Below, in pieces: positions 42,301 to 54,300 of a stretch of 64,000 nucleotides of DNA. Position numbers and translations under genes: made by a program. Position 1 is the first letter of the stretch; each line of letters starts with the position of its first letter. The notes beneath the pieces were generated by a model, which did not search any database, was not told where the DNA came from, and was given only the letters and a program-made list of their open reading frames with translations. Source of the DNA: Centropus unirufus (taxonomy: Eukaryota > Chordata > Aves > Cuculiformes > Centropidae); the NCBI GenBank assembly GCA_013397695.1, contig VYZI01000003.1, positions 6,947,149 to 7,011,148 of the forward strand, read 5' to 3'.

Positions 42301-45300
42301 TGAAAGTTATGTAAAAGAGCAGATTTACACAGGACCTCTTTTTCTCTGGAACAGTTCCAATAATACATGTATTCACATTTGAATATTTGACCATTTGGTT
42401 AATTATAAAGCCTGCTCATTTTTTTTCCAATGAATGTTCTATTTAATTATTAAAGGAATCAGACTATGACAGTGTGTGCCTCTGAATTCATTTGTAGAAT
42501 AGAGATATTTTTTTCAAAATCCACTTTGGTTTGGAGATGTAGACCAATGCAAGACTTTTTGTTTGGTTAAATGGAAACAAAGTGGCTGATAATATACAAG
42601 TAAAGATAATAACCTAATGCCCAGTTCTTCATAGTTGCTGTGTATAATCATGAAATCTATTAAGGAGATTTGATGAGCTATGGAACATATTACTACCAAT
42701 GTATAACATGCTGAATATTCTGTTCCTGTCCAAACACATGTTCCAGATATTGAACTGGATTTCCTAGGGTGTAGGTATTCCCGTGAGTCGTACAAGACCT
42801 CTGTTCTAAATGTTTAGACTTCAGTAGTTCTGAAAAAAACAGCTACATGGGTAAAAACACTGAGTTTAAAAAACTTTATTTCCCAAAAGGCAGAGTAACA
42901 GAAAAGAGGTTTAGAAACTATCATGCAGTCTTTGTAGGAGTTTCTTCTTTCCCAGGATAGAATAAGCCGTGCTTTAACCATGTATCACTCATCTGGTTAC
43001 CTTTCCATGTAGACTTTTTCTCATAAAAGGAGATCCTGAGAGATGTCTTGCCTACCCCCAAACCTCTGCTGGTGAAGTTTTGACTGTCCTAGACAACTTG
43101 TTCCAAACAATAACCATCCTTATCATTATTACAACATTACATTGTCTTTAGTGTCATACTTGATTTTCTGTGCATTTTAATCCTATTGCTGACTCTGTTC
43201 ATAGAAGATGTAGAGTCTTGGTGCAGCAAATGCTTCAAATTTCAGATAGATATTTCATCTCCCATCAGCTCTCTCTTCCTTATGCTCAATAATGATTAGA
43301 TCCATTTCAGACAGATGAAATGCATCATTTGGTGGCCTGCCCTTGCTCACATTGTAAACAAGGGACTTTAGTACGTGACAAACACCCAAGAAAGTCATTA
43401 GTGCCAGGTAATAGCCAAAAGTTAACGTTTTGTTGCTTACCAAAAATGAAAAAATACATTCATTATTGTCACATGGCCTCCAGAAACATTGTTCCTTTTT
43501 TGTTTTTTTTCCTTTTACTGTGATGCTGCAAGACAGACAATGTTTAGGTATTTAAAAGTTTGAGCGAGAACAAAATGAGAATTAATTTTGTGTTTAATCT
43601 TCTCATAGGGTCCTCCTGGAGCTAAGGGTGAAAGGGGTGAGCGGGTAAGTCTGTGTTCACATCAGATACCATTTTTTTTCCTGTCTGCTCTTTTGTCTCA
43701 TAAAATTCCTTATCCAGCAATTTATGTTTCTCTGTGCTTACAGGCACAATAGTTTTCTCCGTGCAGTCAAGCAATCTTTCCTTCTTTTCCAGACATTGTC
43801 TGATAAATAGCTACATTAATGTTTTAAAGGTGAGAAGTTTGGGAGCATTAAGTATGCTCCCAAATCTCTCATTAGGGTTATCTTATGAGACCTCTGTTTG
43901 CTGGCTAAAAACAGTAACGAGAACTAGGGAAATCCAAAGCTTCCTTGGCTTTTTTTTTCTCATCAGTGAGAATATAATCTCTCAGGAATAATAAATTCTT
44001 TTCATTGCTTTAAGTGTTTTCAGGACCAAAATGATGCAAAAAAATTATGACACTGCTGCTGTTGTTATTCAGGGTGATCTCCAGTCCCAAGCAATGGTGC
44101 GTGCTGTTGCTCGTCAAGTGTGTGAACAACTCATTCAGGGTAAGCGCATCAATAGTTCATATGCTTCAATCCCTAGAATGTATATTTTCCTACTGCAATT
44201 ACTTACAAATGTGATGCTTTTCAAAGCATCCAAGGGGATCTGTTCGTTTTTGCCTAGACAGTCAGGATTTATGTTCCAATTAGATTTATATCCAACTGGA
44301 TTTATATTCAACTAGACCTGATTAGAATCAGCCATCTAAAAAAAGCCTGAATTGTCTCCAATCTATTATAGTATAAAGAAGTTCTGCTCTAACTATTCTA
44401 GATTTTTATAGACATACAATGCAAAAAAAATCCAACACCAAAGCAAGGAAATGAAATTCTACACAATAGTTTTTCCATTTTCTCTGTATTCTCTAAACCA
44501 CTATTTCTCTACCCACAAGTCCACAACTTCATATTATCAAAACATGACAGACCACAGGCTTGAGAAGCAGCCAGTGCTCTGTTCAAACTCAGCAGAACCA
44601 GACTCTCCACTGCAACTTGAAAAGGATGACTTTCTTTTCCTGACAGGTCATATGGCAAGATATAACTCGATTCTGAACCAGATTCCAAGCCAGTCTGTTT
44701 CAGTACGAACCATCGCAGGACCTCCTGGTGAGCCAGGTCGACCAGGGGCTCCAGGACCACAGGGCGAGCAAGGATCACCAGGCATGCAAGGTTTTCCAGG
44801 AAGCCCTGGTCAGCCAGGAAGACCAGGAGAAAGAGGTTTGTACTTCACAATACGAAAATAGGTCTCCTTTTTCTGATAGATTTTGATGTCTTTGTCTCCT
44901 GTCTAAATGTGACCACAACAGTTTTCTTACTAGTCGATCAGTGATTTCAACACAGACCTTGATGAAAACTCTGGAGACTCAGTCATGAAGGTCATGCAGG
45001 TTTTAGAGTGTGATTTGGCAGGATCAGACAGAGGTTTAATGCCTAAACTGCTGAAAACTGGTGGCATCTAATAGGACACATCCCATTACATCATGCTTTC
45101 ATCTTAGCAGGACTCTGAAGTGAGCTGTACCTCTACAGGCATAGGCAAAGGAGCTTTTGAAGAAAGTCAGCTGCAAAACTGATTATCCATGTTGGGGAGA
45201 GATTGAGCTTTTCTGTTAAACTTGAAATGTGTTGGTCTGAATATTTAAAAGTTATGGCTGCCTGAAAGGACCAAGGTTGACAAGAAGAGGGAAAAAAATC

Positions 45301-48300
45301 CTGGTTTATTGAAGGCTGAGAGGATCAAGGGAGGGAAGTGGTGAGATCACAGAGAATGAATTAACTGTTCATTTACAAGAATTTTCTTCTATATTCTTAC
45401 ATGTAGGCTAGATCCCTTTCTCCTCTCCTCCACCAGTGTTCTCTAATAAGGAAACAAGCTACAAGTTTTAATTTACTCTCTCTTTGTGGAAAGCTGGCAA
45501 GCCTTGGTGTACCAGAGTTGCACTAACCTCACATAGGTAGTACTCAGTAGCTCTGTAATTGAGAAAATGCATTGAAGACCATAGCACAAGAAAGTGACCA
45601 AAAACCCAACTCTGATATTCAGAAGCAATTAATTAGTGTTGCTGTTAAAAAAACTACTAACTGGAATTTTAAAGATGAATTGCTACGAATGCTGTTCAGT
45701 TCAGGAGATTAATAGTTTCATTTCACAGTAGCGTGATGATGAGAGTTAAAGCATTGTTTTGAAAAGAAAATCTTTGAGTGAACTTGTGCGTCTATGGGTC
45801 CTTTGTTCTTCTCAAGACTGTAATTCTAATTACTTTCTTGAAAAAATGAGGTGAGGTTTAGGGTCCTGGCCTCTCAGTCATGCTGCTGCCTCTTCCAGCT
45901 GAGCGAAGATCAGACACTGTCCAGAAAGGAGGAGGAATGAGGGAAAAGGAATACAAGCAAAAAAAGAAAATAGGAAGAGACAAGTGAGGAATTGACTTTG
46001 AAAGTGGTGACCTGGAGAGTCTGAATGCAGATTTCAGGGTGGTTGCTTCCGTACTAATACTAGCAAATTTTAAATGGCTCCTTAGGCAGGGACTGTTTAG
46101 GCACACCAAATATTTTGCTGGGGGTTAATAACGGAGAAACCAGAATGTCAGACTACAAATAGAGAAACCCATCCAGCATTTATCGTGTATTTTCCGTTTT
46201 ATTTGTTGTGCTGAGACCCAGACCTGCATGTTGTACTACTATGAAATTAAAGAGTGCTTAGATACTGTCACTGAAATGAAATATGATGTGGTTTAAGCCA
46301 TTGCTGATAATATTAATATCTGGGAAGCAGCATTTGCAATAGAGTGAGTACAGAAAGGGTAAAAACTCATTAAAAAAGAATAATACTATTTCCCCCACTA
46401 TACAGACAACTGATCTTAGAAGGGAATGATTTTGGCAGGTACTTGTGGGGAGTTTCGTACTTGGTAGAGAGCAAACTCTTATCGAACGTACTTAAAGAAC
46501 TGTAAACAGTCAGCGGAGTGCTCTGCAGATTTTCACAAAATGCGATGCCAAATGTTGGGAGGGTTTTACAGTATTTATAGCTTCAAGTGAGATTGTTTTA
46601 AGAATCAAGAATGCATATGTAAACTTAAAGACAAAATAATATACTGGTTTATTTGGCATGAAAATGAGTTTTAGAACATTCACATAACTGGAGTCTTACA
46701 CAGAGTCAGGAAAGAAGGAGGAGGAACTCATTCAGAAACTAGGTGAAGTGTAGATTGTTTAGTCCTTGAGGACTTAATTTCTTCAGAAGCAACTGTAATT
46801 TTAGACTGATGTGTACCTGATGTAGTAGCAGTTCATTTAGCAGAAAGACACCTTTTGAATTGTACAGAACTTGGGATATTTCAGAATCCATTTCTAAGAA
46901 ATTCCTCTAAATGAGTTAAAAAATGCAGCAGTGAAAAGTAAAAAATTATTTTTACTAGCTTCATGCATGTGGAGAATGATTGGAAGTTTCTTGTGCATTC
47001 CCAGCTCTCACTAGATTCCTGACTACATGTCATACAGTGGAGTAGCAGACTGAAATGGTTCTGCTTCTGGATGTAAGGGTTTTTAGTTTCCAGTTAGTAC
47101 AGAGAGGACAGTAAATGGATTCAAGCCCCATCCCTTGCTGTGTTCTGAAGCATTATTTATATTTAACTTGTTCTGAAGTCACAACATATAGTCCTGTCCT
47201 GAAGACTTCCAGCCAGCCACATGGAAGTCTCTGTGAATAGTGTTTCTTTCTGGTGATGTCATCAGCATTTTGGTTGGCTATAAAGTCAGTTTATTGTTCA
47301 AAACCTGTGCTGGGTTAGCACCTTTGAAAAGTCACCCTCCACCCATAAGTACAGAAAATGCACTGCAACAGCACTGTCCATAGAGTGTACTAAAAAGTAG
47401 TAGATATGAGAAGGAAAAGAGGACCTGATTGCTTACCTAGTAGTGTCACTCTCCTGCCTTAGAGTTCAAACTATTGGGGTTCCTGTGAGAACCTGCCACT
47501 GGCTCTGGGCTGAGTGGCAAGGTGTTGATAGAGCGGAAAAGAAAAAGGTGAGCGGAGGACAGTTTTTTCCTCCTTCTCACCTCTCTTTCCCAACCCTTGT
47601 TCAATCCCAGCCTATGAGAAGGGGGAACTTCTGAAAGCAGCGTGTGGAACTGGTTGGAAATCATGTATCAAGGAGAGATTCACTGGAAAATGTTAGCAGT
47701 GAGAGATCTTGACATCAGTGAACTTCCCCGCTAACTTGTCTGGCCAAAAGCTTCTTCTCCCTTCTTTATCTTGTCACTCTGCCAAGCGCTAATCAGAAGT
47801 TTGGGAAAGGGGCTTGGACTGAGAGAGTGTTTCAGAGTTTTGTTAGACACCTTCACTTGAACTTCTAGGTCCAGGGCACCCCATTCCTGGATGTCTTCTC
47901 TCGCTACTAAGGCACTGAGCTGGTGATTCCAAGAAAGACCACCTCAGTGTGAAAGGATCATTCCCTTGACAGATTCAGTTCTCAGCGCCTGTTGCCAGCT
48001 GAGATCTATATTTTCCAGTGTAGACATAAATGAATGAATTACGATCACACTAAGGCATTCGTTATTTAGTTTTTCTAGCTCATTATTATTTTAGCCGAAC
48101 ACTGTGGGGTCTTGTTTATTGTAGTTTTCCAATAGGGTGGAAAAAATATCTATAGCAGTCCCAATATTTGTAAGGAATTTTCATATTTTATTGATGCCTC
48201 AACAGGCCAGTCAATTGGACTGGTGTTTTAAAGATTAAGAAGACCACATTTTGTTATCAGTTCCCTATTCATAATCCCAGATAAATTACTGGAAATTTGC

Positions 48301-51300
48301 TCTAGAAAATCTATTGCTCTAGAAATATTTGCATAGATTTAGGAGTGTGGAGAAAAAAAACCCAAACACTGGTTATACACAGCACTGACTTTTATTTGTA
48401 TTTTAACTAGTTCACAGCACTGGTTACTGGTTTTATTTCAGCTAGTTTGAACAGCTTTTCTTTTTATTTAATGCTTATAAATTGGGGCTTAAATACCTAG
48501 TGTCTGGCTTCTGAATGTTCAGGAAGTAGATGGGCTTCTGCAAAATAGTATAAAATGGCAAAGATTCAAAGTGTTTTGTTCTCTTTTTCAGTTATTTTTA
48601 CAGGGGAGTTTTCTTAACTTTGAGGTAAAATGTAAAAGCTGTAGTAAAAGTTATGCTGAGGCACTGCTAGCTTTCAAGTACTGTGAAAATGTTGTTCTTT
48701 TACAGCTGAGTGGACTTCTGCTCTTAAGATGTGTCCTGAAGTGAAACACTGAACTTATGGCTATTCATTCCATCCCACTATGATTCAAATGTAATAAATA
48801 CCTAAGCTGTCACCGAGAAAGTCAGTAGTTTCAAGTACAGCTTCATCCATATTTGCTTTCTGGCTTCGTATGAAAGTGTTAGTTAAATACTAAAAGCCAC
48901 ATGTTTACAGCTCTGATGGCAAAATTCCAATGGAATTAAATGGAACTTTGGCCAGTTGTGCCAATTAAATATTTTTATTTCCAATTTTAGTTTCATCTGA
49001 ATTAAAAAAAAAGTCACCCTATGTTATTGAACATTATGGAAACAACTGAACATCTTTGAAAGGGGATATTTTTGGAAGCAGTTTACTTTTCTTAATTGCA
49101 CAATGCAGTCCTCCTCAAAGGACACTATTCTCTTAAAAAAAAATATTTTTGTGCAGAAACCATGGGCATTTAATTTACTTTGCTAAACAGTGTGTTCATG
49201 ATTTCAATTTTGTTTTTAATAACTGATACTATCAGAGGTGTCTTTAGCGGAGCACTGGAAATAATTGATTTCAGTTGCTTGTGATCTCCATGGGGCTGAA
49301 ACCAAGCCACTGCTTATTTTGGATGAGGACTAGACATAAAGAAGTAGTTAGCGTGAAGGGGGAGCGACAGTTTGATGCTATTATTGAAGTATATCCAGAG
49401 CATAAATATGAAAACAGTTACTAGAATTTGAAGTCACTGAAATTCAAATGACAAAATTGGACATGTCCTTTTGTCCCTGAGAGTGATTAACCATTGCAGT
49501 AACCTACGTGAAGAGTATTGTCTTGTATGGTTGACTTTCCGTAAGCTACACTCTAATGAAATGCAAATATGACCTTGACAGAAGATTAAATGGGTGAATT
49601 CTGCATGTTCTACCATTTATAGAAGGGAGCCATTGATGAAGAGGTCTATGAAACTGTAAACTTACTCTCACCAAAAAGTTTTGCCGGGAAGTCCATTAAG
49701 GGAGCTCATGGAGTGCTCAATTTTAACTCATGTGAATTTGGCCTTAGGAATAGGATATTCTTGCTTCAGTGTTTATGTTCTCTTTCACTTGGGTAAACTT
49801 TACTGGAAATTAGACCAAAAGAAACCTGAAGCAGAATTGTATCTTGGCCTTCATTGTGTTTGCTTTAGGAACTTGATATCCATGTGATTTCAAAGAAGGT
49901 TTGCCTGCAAACTAGAGCCTCATAACTTGGTCTTATTCATAGCCTGAGTAGATTTGTTCCATATTTATCATGACTTACTCCAGTTTCTCCTGTGAACATT
50001 ATGTATGGGTATGTGTTCTTGTGTGTGTGAAGAATAATTGAGTGCATAGAAGATAGTGATTCAAAAATATTGGGGCCATTCTCTTTGAAGTCACCTTTTA
50101 ATGTTATTGTGGAGTAGGATAAGCAGGGACTGTTGTACCAAACATCTGTGTAGAGGTCATGGGCCAGACTTCTTAGGATCGAAGCAGTCTGCATATACAG
50201 ACTTTGCCTTTTGCAAATGGCAAGGATTTCCTTACAAGGCATGTATGGTAAGAGATAATTTAGATGAATTTACCTTGTCAAAAACCCTGCAACAAAAGTA
50301 TGGAATTGCAATAAAGAAGTCTCTCCCTGAATTGCTTCAAACAAATGGCTAAGCAGACTTTAGATATCTGGACACTTCATTTGGAATTCAGTACAAGAGG
50401 TCTTCTTGGGAAATTTGTGGTAGAGTTTCATTAATATATTCCTCTGTGTTTTGGATAATGCCTCCAGATTGTGTAATTGGAGGAAATAAAAGGTACAGAA
50501 GGGAAACAAGAACCACCTAAACAATGCCAGAGCAGCGTCAAAAAGCCTTGTAGAGGTGAGACAGAGAGTTCATCATGTTTTGGTTAAAAGCACCGTGCTC
50601 AATATAGAGTTACTGATTGCAGTGGTGTCGCCTATGTTTCCCAGGTGATTGGGCTATGTGACACGTGGCTCTGGAAGCCACATGTTCTGCAGAAGACCTA
50701 GAACTCCTCAGCAGATATTGAATCCCCTGTAATTCAGCAGAATTTATTGAGTAAACTCAGTGTGAGCAATTCTTTGTCAGGGATGGGGTTTAATTCCATT
50801 GTTTTCCACAGTTAGTTTGTTCTTATTTGCTTCCATCAGAAATTAACTTCGGAAGGGAAAAAAGCCTTCTGTGGCACCTTGCATACAGGAGGTGTCTTCC
50901 AGACTCTTTTTACCTAAAAAGGGTGAGTAACCTGAGCAGAAAGGAAGGAAGGAGGCTGGCCCGTCGAAACTGTACATACTGCCCCATTAAGACTAGCCGC
51001 TATTTTCTTTCTCTTTTGTTGTTACGAAGGTCTCTATATAGGCTTTGACTCTGCAAGTGTGGAAGCTGTGAAGCATGGAGAGCAATAACTAGTGCTGGGA
51101 GGTCTGGAAAATTGAGGGAGAGTCCCACAAACCTACTTGGATTTTTTGTCTTTGAACCGTCCAAATTAAACACAGACTTTATGAGAGTTTCCAAGTTGCT
51201 CGCGGAAACTCAGGGTCTGGAATTTGTAGTTTTGACACCTACTTTAGTTTGACATCACTTGTTGTATCACTGCATATAGAAAATGTTTTTATAGGATGCC

Positions 51301-54300
51301 ATAGTGGTAGTGCAGAAGGAGATGGAAAGCTGGAAGAAGGTAGTGTCTTCTCTGGATTACCAGACCTGTGATGTCCATGTGTCAGACCCAATGACAGAAA
51401 TTTAGGGCCATAAGAAAGTGTAGGAACACTACTCAATAGCTGTGCACACTGGAACATCAGAGTTTCATGACTGGGAAACTCTTAGTCTGGGCTTTGTTTG
51501 GGGGGACAGATTTTGACTGTGCTGAAACTCCTTTCTTGAGTTTTAGCAAGAAATAACCCACTATAACTATTTTTGTATACAACTATTTTATGCCGAACCA
51601 CTGTTCACTGGGGGAATGTTTGAAGGAAAGTTGGCTGAGCATTAAAAATTGACTTTTCTGAGCTATGCAGTAATTTATAGACAGCTTTGTGAGACTCTGA
51701 GGATTCTTCTGACTTACAACGGTTTTACCTTGGTAGAGCTCAGAGGCAGCTTTCCAGCACAAAGTGCCTGGAAACTGGCCCATGCCTCTGCATACCAACC
51801 CGATGAAACCACCATGGCAGCAGGAATGTTTAAGACCCCAAGAATGCCCTGTTTCCTTGGGAAAGGAGGGGAAAAAAGAACCAAATAATTTTTCATTTTT
51901 TACGTCCTTCCTTCTCTGCCATCTGTTTTTAGATGAAAAATAATGTATGGAACCATAATCGTGGTTAAATAACAAACACTGCACTCAGTTTTGTTCAAAA
52001 CGTGACTCTGATGAGAACTGTTGCCTTAGGTTTACCAGGCGAGAAAGGAGAAAAAGGCAATCCAGGTGTTGGAACACAAGGACCCCGAGGCCCACCAGGA
52101 TCTACAGGTAAAGTTGTTATGTTTGAGGCCCTTGGATTAGACCACTCCAACCCCTGTGCACTGCAGTTAAGACGTGCATGGCTCTGTCTTCCACTTCTAA
52201 GGCTTGGGCAGCAGAAGAGTCAATAGTTCAGGCATCCTAAGTGTCATATTCTTCTTACTATGTGATATGACGTTGCGAAGTGACAAGTGATGTGACATCA
52301 GTCACACAAGTATTTTCCTTTGCCGTGTGATAAAGTGCTTCTCCAATAGCTTTTTTAAAAAAATGTTTTAAGTATTTTTTTGTCAGGGATGAGGTCTGGT
52401 AGGGGAAAAATTAATCTGCATTACTTGTATTTGTTTTCTCATTGACTCAAGGTTATACCTAACTCTGACTTGACAGAGAAACAGTTGTTAATTAAGCATA
52501 TTAATCACAGAAGAGAAGGCAATTTCCAGGTCCTGTTGAAACAGGTATAAAATTGCATTGACTTCATTAGGATATTCTGGCCCGTAGAGCACCGCCATCA
52601 AGACACAGCACTGCCCGGGAGCTGTATTCAGAGGGAGTAGGTGGATGGAGAGCTGCCCTGACATCTCGGGCTGTCCTCTCTGCCACGGAACAGCCTTTCC
52701 AAATGTCTGACGCTTGGTGAAACATTCGCTGTAGTATAAATTTCTGGCTAAAAGCTGTCTCTGGCAAGGCAGACAGAGGCTCATCAGAGCAGGTTCCTCC
52801 TTGCTGGCCACTGCTTCGTCTTCCTTGCCAGAGGGAGGCTGCAGCCCGTCCCTCAGCTTTCCCTGGGGAGTCGGAGCCAGACTGCCCAGCTCCTCAGCTG
52901 AAGACATATCCTGGAAGTGTTTGCAGCACGCTCAGTGCCATGTTTTCCAAGCACCAAGCCTGCCAAGGCAGCCTCAACTTGGTCCTTTTAAGAAAGGCAC
53001 TGCTCAGATGTTTCATCTCCCCCTTCTGTGCAGGACCTCCAGGAGAAAGTCGAAGCGGCAGCCCGGGACCACCAGGCACTCCAGGCCCACGAGGTCCTGC
53101 CGGCCACATGGGACCCCCAGGCACACAGGGTCCTTCTGGTCCACCAGGGTACTGCGATCCATCCTCCTGCGCTAGTTATGGCATGGGAGGTGAGTAGCCT
53201 GGAGACGGGATGGTTGCCGTTTGCAGAAGCAGGGGGGAATTTTGTAACAGCTGAAGTAAGACGGAGGCTAACGGAGAACTTTGCGCTACAAAGCTGGTAG
53301 CTCCCTAAAAACGTGACCGTCCAGTGCTGCTGTGTTTTGTGAGACTGCAGCAGGAAGGTGATCCCAGTGTAGTGACCAAAGGAAGTCCAGCATCTGATCC
53401 CAGCGTGAAAAATTGATCCCCCACAGTTTTTTTGTCCTGTACGTGTTTGTGTAGCTGTATGAGCCTGCTCCATCCCAAGAGTCTGTGTTGAACCCCCATC
53501 TCCTAACATGCGTGCCAGCAGTTTTCCCCTTTGTATTTTTTTCAAACATGTGGCTCAACTTCCCTTTCCGTGTGCCTCTGAATGGAATGAGAGCATGACC
53601 TGCACTAAACCCCCTGTGATGTAACCTGACACAGGGATGCACGTGTCCGTTATTAACCAGAGAAACAATCTGGAGAAAATGATTCTTTCTACATCTCCTC
53701 TGTATCTTACTTTCCCATCTCATCACAGCACGGAGAGGCCACGGAAGGAAGTTAACACAATTACCAAAAATTATGTCGTTCCCACCTAAACCCAATATTT
53801 ATTAGTAAAGCACAAGTTGCTACAAACGGTACACATGAGGCATATTTGTTTGATGTTTACAGTTTAATCTGCTCCTGAGCTGATTTGTATGTTTTACTCA
53901 CCTGAATGTTTTTGTTGTCATCTCTTCCTATCCTTTTCTCCTCACTTCCCCTCCCCAATGTTTATTTCCTGTTTGAAGGCCCATTCCCTTACAATGGCTA
54001 CCAATCCAGAAGGTGAAAGGCTCATTCTGGTTCAGGTCTCATTTGGCTGAAGGTCAGAGATGGATGCTGAACTGCTCTGTGCTTTCCATCAACGATATTG
54101 ACTACCACTAATGAACTTACTAGCTGCTGTACGCGCACTTAGCTTCCTTGCACTGCTAAAAATTATTGCCTGGCCCATTTTTGCCTGTTCGTCGTGTATT
54201 CTAGACCATAATTAGAATAAGCTAAAGCAGGCACATTGTGCAGTGTATAATAAGCACAGTATTACAACTGGACATTTGACAGATCCTGGTGGTGGTTTCC

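Noticed and set aside
44836..52029. Possible missing collagen exons in the 7.2-kb intron
   Set aside because: No Gly-X-Y frame with splice sites was found, the phases of the flanking exons fit, and COL1 already has the family's usual length.
52801..53300. Plus-strand frames rich in Arg/Pro/His overlapping exon 53034-53189
   Set aside because: Out-of-frame shadows of the collagen exon; they do not give Gly-X-Y repeats.
52988..53795. Long minus-strand open frames (up to 185 codons) over the COL1 exon
   Set aside because: Antisense of Gly-X-Y coding DNA is naturally poor in stops; no independent gene evidence.
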